DNA of 19,964 nucleotides from an uncultured Hyphomicrobiales bacterium (lineage in GTDB: Bacteria > Pseudomonadota > Alphaproteobacteria > Rhizobiales > CAJQND01), in NCBI GenBank assembly GCA_905479595.1, contig CAJQND010000362.1, forward strand, positions 1 to 19,964, in the 5' to 3' direction. Shown here piece after piece: positions 1-8,004 of the stretch. Position 1 is the stretch's first letter. The number at the start of each line of letters is the position of its first letter. The notes beneath the pieces are model-generated. The model saw only the letters and a list, made by a program, of their open reading frames with translations. It did not search any database and was not told where the DNA came from. Made by a program: the position numbers and the translations under genes.

Positions 1-1018
1 GTTCGCGTGCCCTCGAGGCACGGATGAGCTGCTCTTCACGCGGCAAGGTACGCGGCACAATCAAGGCGCGTTTGTCGAAAGAGAGAATTTCACAGAACGT
101 ATTGTAACCACCCATGCCAACGATAGCAGAAGCACGGTCAATAATGGTTTCAATGCGGTTGTCGAAATCAAGCAAGGTGACCTTGTCGAGGGCATCCGCC
201 CGGTGAACTATGGTTTCGCGTTCCGATTTTGGAATGAACGGCCCAAGCACCAATACAATATTTGTGAGTTGGCAATTTCCGCTGGCAGCGGAATGTTCAT
301 AAGCGGCAAGGGTGGCGTTCATCAGTTCAAAGCCATCCCCTCCCCCACCTGCTGTAACGAGAATATAATTCTCTGGCAAAGGATGCAGCGACGACGCCTC
401 ATCACCGGGCAAATGGCGTTCCAAAAACCCGGTATAGGAAATCTTGTCCAAAACCGATTTGGGTGTATCCAAGCCATTAAGCGGGTTCCAGAATGCTTCC
501 GGGCCGTATACCCAGATATCGTCAAACAATGCATCCAGCTTTGGCATGACATTGCGCCGGTTCCATTCATCTTTCAGGAGCCGCGGGGAATCCATCACAT
601 CCCGCAAACCAACCACCAGGGTACAATCGGTGTGTTTGAGGTATTCCAAAGTCTCTTCGAGCTCTCCATGCAGGCCAAGAGGCTCTTTATCGACAATAAA
701 AATATCAGGCTTAAAGGTTTCTGCAGTGAGCCGGATGATTGTTTGCCGCATCGCCAGGGTTTCTTCGAGATCGATATGCTCGTCCAGTGATGTGTACTGG
801 CCGCTATGCAGTTTGATGACGCTGGGAATTTTCACGAAATCGACCCGCGCCTTGAAGTCAAACGCACCGGCAATCGGCGAGCCGGAAATGATGAGAACAT
901 TCAACCCTTTGAACTGCTCGACCAGCGCATGGGCGATGGTACGGCAACGGCGCAAATGACCGAGACCAAACGTGTCATGGCTGTACATCAGAATTCGAGC
1001 GTTATCTAAACGTTTCAT
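1..1018 (-). CDS. GT-B fold glycosyltransferase, MurG-like (3' end beyond window)
   Basis: Reading leftwards from an ATG at 1018, the frame stays open to the window edge (339 codons), so the C-terminus is missing. A GGGAA ribosome binding site lies about 8 bases upstream of the ATG. The N-terminus carries SHDTFGLGHLRRC (about residues 13-25), the glycine-rich acceptor-side loop of GT-B enzymes of the MurG kind. Near residues 301-335 GMGGYNTFCE is followed by VPRTLPREEQ, matching the nucleotide-sugar binding region of this group. No signal peptide or membrane segment is seen, so it is probably cytosolic or peripheral. From the family, it should transfer a sugar from a nucleotide donor to a polysaccharide or lipid acceptor; the substrate cannot be read from sequence. 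It lies 85 bases after the ABC permease C gene on the same strand with no clear terminator between, so read-through is possible, although the functions do not obviously connect. Confidence 0.85.
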   Translation of the reverse strand, partial: MKRLDNARILMYSHDTFGLGHLRRCRTIAHALVEQFKGLNVLIISGSPIAGAFDFKARVDFVKIPSVIKLHSGQYTSLDEHIDLEETLAMRQTIIRLTAETFKPDIFIVDKEPLGLHGELEETLEYLKHTDCTLVVGLRDVMDSPRLLKDEWNRRNVMPKLDALFDDIWVYGPEAFWNPLNGLDTPKSVLDKISYTGFLERHLPGDEASSLHPLPENYILVTAGGGGDGFELMNATLAAYEHSAASGNCQLTNIVLVLGPFIPKSERETIVHRADALDKVTLLDFDNRIETIIDRASAIVGMGGYNTFCEILSFDKRALIVPRTLPREEQLIRASRARE

Positions 1019-1103
1019 GATTGTGTTCCCAGCACCTTATACAGATATATTCTCCACCTCTTAAATGGGGATTTTTGTGCCAAAAGCAAGTTAAAACCCG
1101 CCT

Positions 1104-2294
1104 CTACTTATACGGGTCGGCTGCATCACGCATGCCATCGCCCATGAAGTTAAAGGCCAGGATTACCAAAATTACCGGCACAACCGGCAGCATGAGCCAC
1201 GGGTACAACGCCACAACATTGATGTTTTGCGCCTCTGCCAACAGCACGCCCCAACTGGTAATTGGCGGCCTCAGGCCAAGGCCCAGGAAGCTCAAGGCGG
1301 TCTCGCCCAGCACCATTGTCGGGATCGAAATGGTGGCCGATGCAATGAGGTGGCTCAAGAACCCAGGTACCATGTGACGGGAAATAATGCGCCATGTTTT
1401 TGCACCCATCAGCTGGGCAGCGAGCACATAATCTTCCTCACGAAGTGACAAGAGCTTTGATCGCACCGCGCGCGCCAGCCCCGTCCAGTCAAGCATCGCC
1501 AATATGAGGGTGATGCCGAAATATATTACAAGGGGCGACCATGTTACCGGCATGATGGCGGCGAGCGCCAGCCATAGAGGAATAGACGGCAACGACTGCA
1601 GCACTTCGATAATGCGCTGGGTAACCAGGTCGAATATACCGCCATAATATCCTGCCAGCCCGCCGATCACGATGCCGAGCACGAAGCTCACAGTGATGCC
1701 AATAAGCCCGATGGTAAGTGATATTCGCGCACCGGCAATGATGCGCGATAACATATCCCTCCCCAGCCTGTCGGTTCCCAGCAGGAACATTTGTCCGCCG
1801 CGCGGCGGACAGACGAAATGGAAATCTGCTTTAATTACACCCCAGAACTTATAAGGCTCACCACTGCAGAAAAACCGGATCGGAAGCACTTCTTTTTTGT
1901 TTTCGGAGTACTCCCGTTTGAGATTTTCCATGTTCAGTTTGTAGTTGAGACCGTAAACAAACGGCCCCTTGAAGCTGCCTTCGTGAAACAAATGAACCGA
2001 TTGCGGAGGCGTGAACACGAAATTCACGTGCCTTGTGTGCAAATTATAGGGTGACAGCAATTCACTTATCAGGATCGAACCGTAAAGCAGGATCAGAAAG
2101 ATTGCAGAAACCAAAGCGATCTTGTGCTGTTTGAATTTCCACCACATCAACTTCCATTGGGAAGCGAGATAAACCTTTTCCTGCGCCGGGGTCAGCTTTT
2201 CAATCGAATGGGGATCAAACGGCGCATCGGAAACATAATGCGTCATAGCCGCGCCAGGGGCTGGAATAGGCGAGTTTGCCTCTTTGGTACTCAT
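1104..2294 (-). CDS. Peptide/opine-type ABC transporter permease, OppC/DppC family
   Basis: This 396-residue inner-membrane permease is the second membrane subunit of the importer. It has one membrane segment at about residues 58-78, then a long periplasmic stretch (about 80-170), then GTDRLGRD (173-180), the family signature before the transport domain. The EAA-type loop that contacts the ATPase is at about 288-307 (DYVLAAQLMGAKTWRIISRH). The core has further membrane segments around 193-215, 235-270, 315-340 and 365-385. The long periplasmic insertion is longer than in the shortest OppC proteins but is, from recollection, common in rhizobial members. The ATG at 2294 overlaps the permease B stop as ATGA, implying translational coupling, and its ribosome binding site is a run of seven G just upstream. 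A perfect 20-base palindrome (1792-1811) encodes CPPRGG at residues 162-167. Confidence 0.93.
   Translation of the reverse strand: MSTKEANSPIPAPGAAMTHYVSDAPFDPHSIEKLTPAQEKVYLASQWKLMWWKFKQHKIALVSAIFLILLYGSILISELLSPYNLHTRHVNFVFTPPQSVHLFHEGSFKGPFVYGLNYKLNMENLKREYSENKKEVLPIRFFCSGEPYKFWGVIKADFHFVCPPRGGQMFLLGTDRLGRDMLSRIIAGARISLTIGLIGITVSFVLGIVIGGLAGYYGGIFDLVTQRIIEVLQSLPSIPLWLALAAIMPVTWSPLVIYFGITLILAMLDWTGLARAVRSKLLSLREEDYVLAAQLMGAKTWRIISRHMVPGFLSHLIASATISIPTMVLGETALSFLGLGLRPPITSWGVLLAEAQNINVVALYPWLMLPVVPVILVILAFNFMGDGMRDAADPYK
1792..1811. repeat. Perfect 20-bp GC-rich palindrome inside permease C
   Basis: The arm TGTCCGCCGC (1792-1801) is followed directly by its exact reverse complement (1802-1811) with no loop. 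It is much more GC-rich than the surrounding coding DNA and is read in frame as CPPRGG with flanking residues. It may be a coincidence of codon choice, since I recall similar CPPxGG residues in relatives, or it may be a structured DNA site. Confidence 0.6.
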
Positions 2295-3289
2295 CGCGTT
2301 GCCCCCCCGGACAGTCTGATGCGCGGGTCAAGCATGGCCAACGCGATATCTGAAATCAGCACTCCAACCACCGTAAGCGAGGCAAGGAACATCAAGAACG
2401 ATCCGGCAAGATACATATCCTGGCTTTGCAGGGCGGCAATCAGCAGCGGCCCGGTAGTTTCAAGCGACAGCACCACGGCAACGATTTCCGCTCCGGAAAT
2501 AATCGCTGGCAAAATCGACCCAACATCCGAGATGAAAAAGTTCAACGACATACGCAATGGATATTTCACCAGCGCCTTAAAGGGTTTAAGCCCTTTTGCC
2601 TTGGCGGTGATGACGTATTGCTTTTGCAGCTCATCAAGCAAATTCGCCCGCAGCCGCCGGATCATGCCGGCAGTGCCCGACGTGCCGATCACAATGACCG
2701 GTATCCAGAGATGCTCAAGTATCGATTTAAACTTGTCCCAACTCATCGGTTCGGTGAGATATTTCGGATCCATAAGATGGCCGATAGATGTGCCGAACCA
2801 GATTTTCGCCAGATAGGTCAACACCAGCGCCAGCAGAAAGTTTGGTATAGCCAGACCGAGGAGGCCCAGGAATGTGAGCCCGTAATCGCTCCAGCTATAT
2901 TGATGCGTTGCGGAATAGATACCGATTGGAAAGGCGATAACCCATGTAAAGATAATTGTCGTGAATGAGACCAGAACCGTTAGCCAAAGCCGGTCTCCGA
3001 CAACGTCGCTCACGGGAAGCTGATATTCAAACGAATATCCAAAATCACCTTGAGTAAAGCCCCATAGCCAGGAGAAATAACGCTCAAGCACTGGTTTATC
3101 GAAGCCGTATTCCTGGCGCAGAAACTCGATCTGCGCCTGGTCAACGGATTCGCCTTGTGCCTTCAGTTCAGCGATATAGCTTTCCAGATAATCACCTGGT
3201 GGCAGTTCAATTATGGCGAAGATCAGAGCCGACGCAATCAACAGCGTCGGGATCATGATCACGATCCGCCTGAGAATATAGGCGAGCAC
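2291..3289 (-). CDS. Peptide/opine-type ABC transporter permease, OppB/DppB family
   Basis: This 332-residue inner-membrane permease is the first membrane subunit of the importer. It has an N-terminal membrane anchor (about 6-28), GDFGYS at 81-86 as in OppB proteins, and further membrane segments near 102-125, 136-162, 192-210, 250-285 and 296-320. The ATPase-contacting EAA loop is at about 227-243 (ITAKAKGLKPFKALVKY), and the C-terminus has the usual LDPR motif (320-323). The start is GTG at 3289, supported by GGGAGG about 9 bases upstream, inside the end of the binding-protein gene. Only 2 bases separate it from that gene's stop, and its own stop overlaps the permease C start as ATGA. It forms the heterodimeric channel with permease C. 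The length is normal for the family. Confidence 0.94.
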   Translation of the reverse strand: MLAYILRRIVIMIPTLLIASALIFAIIELPPGDYLESYIAELKAQGESVDQAQIEFLRQEYGFDKPVLERYFSWLWGFTQGDFGYSFEYQLPVSDVVGDRLWLTVLVSFTTIIFTWVIAFPIGIYSATHQYSWSDYGLTFLGLLGLAIPNFLLALVLTYLAKIWFGTSIGHLMDPKYLTEPMSWDKFKSILEHLWIPVIVIGTSGTAGMIRRLRANLLDELQKQYVITAKAKGLKPFKALVKYPLRMSLNFFISDVGSILPAIISGAEIVAVVLSLETTGPLLIAALQSQDMYLAGSFLMFLASLTVVGVLISDIALAMLDPRIRLSGGATR

Positions 3290-3291
3290 GC

Positions 3292-5199
3292 TTAGCCACC
3301 TCCCTTGCCGTCATCGAGCCAGAAAGTATCCATATTATAAACTCCGAAATAAGCGCCCGGATTATAATTGAAAAAGCCTTTTTCCGGCAGGTTGTGAAGT
3401 TTTCTGGTCGCCACAACCGGTTGGAAGGTCGTGTTGACAATTCCAATGGTAAACACTTGATCTGCATGGATTTTCAACATTTCATGCCAGATTGCCTCAC
3501 GCTCTGCCGAATCGGTCGACTTGAACCATTTTGCATGGAGTTTCAGCAAAGTTTTTGCTTCCTCCATTTCAGGCGGTTCACCTGCTTTGCCACTGGTTTC
3601 AAAATGCTGCCCCCAGCGTGCCCATTGCAACTGCTCCATATCGGTTGGAGCAAGCTCTTTTGGGGTCATCTCGGGGGTGGGAATCGCATTATCGAGACCC
3701 TGGAAGACCGACATGATCGTCTCGCCGGCGCGCACCCGTTTGCGGAATACATCACGCTGGGTCGTGCGGGTGAACAGTTTGATGCCAACCTTGCCCCAGC
3801 TTTCGCGGATCAGTTCAAGCACATCACTTTCTTCAGTGCTTTCGCCAGCGGTCTCCACAATGATTTCAGCCACCCGGCCATCGCCTAAAAGCCTGAAGCC
3901 GTCGCTGTCGCGTTTGGTGAGACCCGCCTCGTCCAGCAGCTTGTTGGCCATTTCAGGATCATACTGGACCCATTTGGTCTGATACTCGTCCTTGAACAGC
4001 GGACTGTTGGCCAACACTGTATTATTGCTTGGCTTGGCCAGACCGAAGTAAACGGCCTGGTTAATCTCGTCGCGGTCAATGGCAAGCGAAAGGGCACGGC
4101 GCACCCGCACATCGCGGAACAGTTTGCGCCATTCGACATCATTCGCAATGAGATTTGGGAAAAGCGCAATTTGCGCACCCTTGGCAGTTTCCCAGAGCAG
4201 CACGTTGAATTTGTACTTATCGGCGTTTGCGCGCAGGAATGTGTAGTTGTCAAAGCGCAGGTAGCGGGCCTGAAGATCAGACTCGCCTGTGCCAGCCTTT
4301 GACGGGATCAGCGACGTGGACCCCAAACCAACCACCACTTCATCGATGTAGGGCAGTTGCTGGCCTTTTTCATCAATGCGGTGATAGAACGGATTGCGTC
4401 CAAAAATAAACTGATCTGCCGGTGGCTTGGTGGTGTTGCGCCATGGCTGCAAAGTGGGAAGATCCGGATTTTCCGGCCGATATTGACGCCCGAGGCGGCG
4501 GTGCAAAGACGCCCAATTGCGTTGTTTATGCTTTTTTACTTCTTCTGCAAGGTCACCTGCCGGGCGGTATTTTTCATGAAACTGCTTCATGTAATGCGAA
4601 GCGATGTAAACGTAGAGCGGACGGGCTGCAGCTATCGCAGGCAGGAAATTCGGGTTTGGACTGTCAAAAGTGTAGCGAACAGTCAGTTCATCAATGAGTT
4701 CGAATTTTGCCGGCTTGCCATCGACGATCAACTCGCGTGGTACGCCGCCTGGCGCCAGACTTTTGTTGTTGGCGAGATCTTCCCACCAATAGCGGAAATC
4801 TTCTGAGGTGAACGGGTGCCCATCTGACCATTTGTGGCCCGGGCGAATATGCATGGTGAAGATGCGGCCCTCTTCCACATCAACGCTTTCCAGAATATCT
4901 GGATTAAGGTTGAGGTCGCGATCATAACCAACAAGACGGGCATACCCGTAAACAGTGATCATGCGAATGTCTTTTTGCTTGCCGAGCAAAGTTTTTAACC
5001 GCCCTCCATGGCGGCCCGGTTCTTTGCCCATGGCAGCAAGGTCAATCACGCGGGGCGCTTTCGGCAGACGCTCGGCAATTGCGGGCAGTTTGCCTGCTTT
5101 CACGGCAGCTTCAAGACTTGGCGTTTCCACCAAATCCCCAGCAAGCGCCATAGGTGCCGCCAACACTGCCAGCCATAAAACCATCAAAAATCGTGTCAT
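3292..5199 (-). CDS. Periplasmic substrate-binding protein, SBP family 5 (peptide/opine/nickel type)
   Basis: This 635-residue exported binding protein should capture the ligand and deliver it to the two permeases. Residues 1-20 form a Sec signal peptide (MTRFLMVLWLAVLAAPMALA) with a probable cleavage after ALA. There is no lipobox cysteine, so it is probably soluble in the periplasm. Family 5 features are the HxRPGHKWSDG-type stretch followed by TSEDFRYWW, and the later block DVRVRRALSLAIDRDEIN, which resembles the conserved hinge region of DppA/OppA-like proteins. At 635 residues it is longer than E. coli DppA, in line with the large binding proteins common in rhizobia. The ATG at 5199 overlaps the ATPase stop as ATGA and has GGGGAG about 8 bases upstream. 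Ligand identity (peptide, opine, sugar derivative) cannot be read from the sequence. Confidence 0.93.
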   Translation of the reverse strand: MTRFLMVLWLAVLAAPMALAGDLVETPSLEAAVKAGKLPAIAERLPKAPRVIDLAAMGKEPGRHGGRLKTLLGKQKDIRMITVYGYARLVGYDRDLNLNPDILESVDVEEGRIFTMHIRPGHKWSDGHPFTSEDFRYWWEDLANNKSLAPGGVPRELIVDGKPAKFELIDELTVRYTFDSPNPNFLPAIAAARPLYVYIASHYMKQFHEKYRPAGDLAEEVKKHKQRNWASLHRRLGRQYRPENPDLPTLQPWRNTTKPPADQFIFGRNPFYHRIDEKGQQLPYIDEVVVGLGSTSLIPSKAGTGESDLQARYLRFDNYTFLRANADKYKFNVLLWETAKGAQIALFPNLIANDVEWRKLFRDVRVRRALSLAIDRDEINQAVYFGLAKPSNNTVLANSPLFKDEYQTKWVQYDPEMANKLLDEAGLTKRDSDGFRLLGDGRVAEIIVETAGESTEESDVLELIRESWGKVGIKLFTRTTQRDVFRKRVRAGETIMSVFQGLDNAIPTPEMTPKELAPTDMEQLQWARWGQHFETSGKAGEPPEMEEAKTLLKLHAKWFKSTDSAEREAIWHEMLKIHADQVFTIGIVNTTFQPVVATRKLHNLPEKGFFNYNPGAYFGVYNMDTFWLDDGKGGG

Positions 5200-7088
5200 A
5201 CGCGTAACTCCCCAGCTTCGGTATTCGGGTTAACAAGCACAGTGTGTTCCTCACCCAATTCAAGATGTATCAGTTTTGGCGCTTCCGGCGAGACGTTGAA
5301 TTGTGGCCCCCACACTTGCGTGTTTGACGCCCCACCGGCATTGATCGCTTCAAAATCCAACGGCCGTGACAAATCAGGATAAGGCACAGCTTTCAGCAAT
5401 GCGCGGGTATATGGATGAACCGGATTGCGGAACAAAACTTCGCGCGGTGCCACTTCCACCAGATTGCCCTTGCACATCACTGCAATGCGGTCGGCCATAT
5501 AATCGACAACCGCCAGATTATGAGAAATAAACAGATAAGTCAGGCCGAGTTCGTTTTGCAGATTCTTCAACAGATTGAGAATTTGCGCCTGAACTGAAAC
5601 GTCAAGCGCTGACACCGGTTCATCGCAAATCAACAGATCAGGGTTGAGCGCCAACGCACGGGCTATGCCAACGCGCTGGCGCTGTCCGCCTGAGAAAGAA
5701 TGGGGGTAGCGGTTCAAGAAGCGCGGATCGAGACCAACCACACGCATCAGTTCGGTAACCGTCTCCATGCGCTCGGCGTCATTGCCAATATTATGGATCT
5801 GCAATGGTTCACGCAGAATGTTCAACACTGTCATGCGTGGTGACAGCGATGAGAACGGGTCCTGGAAAACCATTTGAATTCGAGGCCGGAAACTCTGCAG
5901 GGCCTGGCCTTCAAGCGCCCTGACATCAACCGGCCCATTACCGTTATCAAACGTTAGCGAACCTGAATCTGGCGTCACCGCGCGCATGATCATCTTGGAT
6001 ACAGTGGTTTTTCCGCAACCACTTTCCCCCACCAGGCCAAGACATTCACCGCGGCGCACCGTAAGGCTCACATCATCAACTGCCACAACCTTGTTTTCTG
6101 CACTATCGCGGAAGAAGCCGCCTTTGCGCGTCGTGTAGGTTTTGCGCAGATTGGCAATCGTCAACAAAGGTTCAGCACTATCTGTATCGATGTTCTTGCG
6201 TTCCAGCGCAGAGCCTATTTCGTATTTCACCTCGCGCAGAGATTCCAACCGTTCACCGGGCTTCATGTCAAAATGCGGAATGGCATGTAACAATGCCTGC
6301 AGATAGGGATGTTCGGGAGAAGTGAAAATTTCCTTCACCGGCCCTGCCTCCATCACCTCACCATGATAAACCACCACAACTTCGTCGGCCATATTGGCAA
6401 CAACGCCAAGATCATGGGTGATCAACAGCACTGCCATGTCGAGTTTTTCTTGCAACACTTTAAGCTGGTTGAGCACCTGCGCCTGAACGGTCACATCAAG
6501 CGCGGTCGTCGGTTCATCGGCAATGAGCAACGCCGGACGGCAAATCAACGCCATGGCGATCATTGCACGCTGGCGCAGGCCGCCGGAAAGTTCAAACGAA
6601 TACATGTCATAGGCGCGATGGGGATCGGGAAACCCGACCAGCTCCAACATGTCTTCGGTAAGCCCGCGTGCCTCACCTTTCTCAACCGTATGATGAAGGG
6701 TCAGCGCCTCTTCAATCTGATTACCGATTGTATGAAGGGGCGAGAGCGATGTCATCGGCTCCTGGAAGATCATTGAAATGCGCGCACCACGCAGCATTCG
6801 CATATCTTCACCGTCGCGATCCAAAGTGGCGATGTCAGTAACTTCGCCATCATTTTTGGGATCGCAAAACAGGATCTTGCCACCGGTTATCGACGCGGCC
6901 TTTGGCAAGATGCCAAGGATTGCTTGCGCGGTCACTGACTTGCCAGAACCAGATTCACCGACGAGCGCAACAATGCTGCCTAGTTTAATACGAAAGCTAA
7001 TGCCCCGCACAACTTCCAGAAGATTGCCCTGTAGTGTAAATGCAACGCGCAGGTCTTCTACGCGGATCAGGTCATTTCGTGAGGTCAT
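5196..7088 (-). CDS. Fused two-domain ABC transporter ATPase (DppD-DppF/YejF type)
   Basis: A single 630-residue protein carries both nucleotide-binding domains of an oligopeptide-type importer. Domain 1 has Walker A GESGSGKS (44-51), Q-loop FQEP (108-111), signature LSGGLRQ (168-174), Walker B LLIADEP (187-193) and H-loop His225. Domain 2 has Walker A GESGCGKT (354-361), signature FSGGQRQ (465-471), Walker B LLICDEP (485-491) and H-loop His523. Each domain ends in the oligopeptide-type C-terminal extension (HPYLQALLHAIP and HPYTRALLKAVP). All catalytic residues are present in both halves, so both sites should hydrolyse ATP. The fusion replaces the separate D and F subunits, as in YejF. It is the first gene of the operon, whereas the yej operon places the ATPase last. 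The ATG at 7088 has only a weak ribosome binding site (GGCTGGG). Confidence 0.95.
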   Translation of the reverse strand: MTSRNDLIRVEDLRVAFTLQGNLLEVVRGISFRIKLGSIVALVGESGSGKSVTAQAILGILPKAASITGGKILFCDPKNDGEVTDIATLDRDGEDMRMLRGARISMIFQEPMTSLSPLHTIGNQIEEALTLHHTVEKGEARGLTEDMLELVGFPDPHRAYDMYSFELSGGLRQRAMIAMALICRPALLIADEPTTALDVTVQAQVLNQLKVLQEKLDMAVLLITHDLGVVANMADEVVVVYHGEVMEAGPVKEIFTSPEHPYLQALLHAIPHFDMKPGERLESLREVKYEIGSALERKNIDTDSAEPLLTIANLRKTYTTRKGGFFRDSAENKVVAVDDVSLTVRRGECLGLVGESGCGKTTVSKMIMRAVTPDSGSLTFDNGNGPVDVRALEGQALQSFRPRIQMVFQDPFSSLSPRMTVLNILREPLQIHNIGNDAERMETVTELMRVVGLDPRFLNRYPHSFSGGQRQRVGIARALALNPDLLICDEPVSALDVSVQAQILNLLKNLQNELGLTYLFISHNLAVVDYMADRIAVMCKGNLVEVAPREVLFRNPVHPYTRALLKAVPYPDLSRPLDFEAINAGGASNTQVWGPQFNVSPEAPKLIHLELGEEHTVLVNPNTEAGELRV

Positions 7089-7186
7089 TTAAACCCAGCC
7101 AATGGCCCCCAATTAGAATTCTTCACTCAACGCCCTCCCGCGCAACTATGTTTTTTACTTATTGTTTCTATTATTCTTAAGATGTC

Positions 7187-7232
7187 ATAGCCCCCGGCGC
7201 AATCAAGTTTGAGCACCGAAGGGCTATTTTTT
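7187..7232 (+). terminator. Hairpin plus U-tract, plus strand, with no plus-strand gene upstream
   Basis: ATAGCCC (7187-7193) pairs with GGGCTAT (7221-7227). The stem continues inside as CGGCGC (7195-7200) against GCACCG (7213-7218), with one C-A mismatch, around a 12-base loop. A run of T (7227-7232) follows on the plus strand only. It lies just past the stop of the minus-strand transpeptidase, but on that strand no T-run follows the stem. It could weakly end the transpeptidase transcript, or mark the 3' end of a short plus-strand RNA. No other feature is evident in the spacer 7089-7239. Confidence 0.55.
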
Positions 7233-7239
7233 GCATTTT

Positions 7240-7686
7240 CTACCTTCTAATGATGATTCTTGTGTTGCTTCTGCCATTTGCGCGGATAAGACGGAACAAT
7301 CGCCGTGCATTTCCAGGATGCAAACGCACACAACCATGGGATGCGGTCCGGCCCAATCTCCTGATATAGTTGGTGCCGTGAATGGCATAACCACGGTGAA
7401 AGAACACCGAATAAGGCATAGGTGAATTGTTGTATTTGCTGGAATAATGCATGCGCTTCAACCACTTCGGCCGGAATGTACCGGTCGGAGTGCGATAGCC
7501 ACGCCGCCCGGTTGAAACCCGCCAGGCATGAACCAGATTGCCGTTGGAATAGACCCGCATGGTTTGGCTCGATAAATCGACCCGCGCCACAAGCCTCGCA
7601 GCATGCGCTGAAAATGGCGCCGAAAGCACGATAAACAATGCTGCTGCGCCTGCGAGTGTGTGAAAAGTCTTTAGAAAAAAATGCAT
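7240..7686 (-). CDS. Secreted L,D-transpeptidase (YkuD domain)
   Basis: This 148-residue protein consists of a signal peptide (about 1-29, ending SAHA) and little more than a YkuD catalytic domain. The active-site block is complete: His103 in AIHGTNY, then SHGCVRL (116-122) with catalytic Cys119 and Arg121. The upstream TPTGTF (66-71) is also typical. Family members work in the periplasm, making 3-3 peptidoglycan crosslinks or attaching proteins to peptidoglycan stems. No LysM or other cell-wall binding domain is present. The ATG at 7686 is supported by AGGAG 8 bases upstream. It is divergent from the large exported protein at 8005, with a 318-base spacer between them, so shared envelope-related control is possible but unproven. 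Confidence 0.94.
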   Translation of the reverse strand: MHFFLKTFHTLAGAAALFIVLSAPFSAHAARLVARVDLSSQTMRVYSNGNLVHAWRVSTGRRGYRTPTGTFRPKWLKRMHYSSKYNNSPMPYSVFFHRGYAIHGTNYIRRLGRTASHGCVRLHPGNARRLFRLIRANGRSNTRIIIRR

Positions 7687-8004
7687 GGCGGTAACTCCTG
7701 CTGATAAAAAATCGCATCTTTCCGCCGCTCTACAGCGTTCACTATTACAAATTTTTGAACCTTGGGCAAATGACCCGTCTTTGAGGTTTGCGCGCCTCGT
7801 GCGTCACCACCGGCAATTAAATGCACTCCGCGCATCTCCAACCTCCGCACCAATACAACAAAGAAGTATTATTTACATATATTCAAATAAAGCAAATTTG
7901 TACTGTTATTTTCAATAATAATTTGTGCATTGTCACAATAATACTTATTTTAGACAGATAAAACGTCCGGCAAAATTAAATATCAACCCAGGGATGAGCG
8001 CCAC
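7687..8004. other. 318-bp divergent intergenic spacer, AT-rich toward its right end
   Basis: This spacer separates the divergent transpeptidase and the 814-residue protein gene, so it should hold both promoters. The right half (about 7855-7985) is strongly AT-rich. An exact inverted repeat AAGTATTATT (7864-7873) / AATAATACTT (7937-7946) lies 63 bases apart; in such AT-rich DNA this may be chance. TTGTCA at 7930-7935 could be a -35 element, but I see no convincing matching -10. I could not support any small gene here. Confidence 0.4.

Noticed and set aside
203..790. Plus-strand open frame of 195 codons
   Set aside because: It is antisense to the glycosyltransferase, whose motifs are clear on the minus strand; no ribosome binding site or family resemblance.
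2124..2816. Plus-strand open frame of 230 codons
   Set aside because: It spans the junction of the two permease genes in antisense and has no recognisable domain.
7170..7180. ATTATTCTTAA here and its reverse complement at 17475-17485, as a shared operator
   Set aside because: An 11-base AT-rich match between two AT-rich spacers is easily chance, and its orientation relative to the two minus-strand operons differs.
7671..7853. Possible 60-codon minus-strand gene upstream of the transpeptidase
   Set aside because: It overlaps the transpeptidase start out of frame, has no family resemblance, and the AGGAG there serves the transpeptidase.
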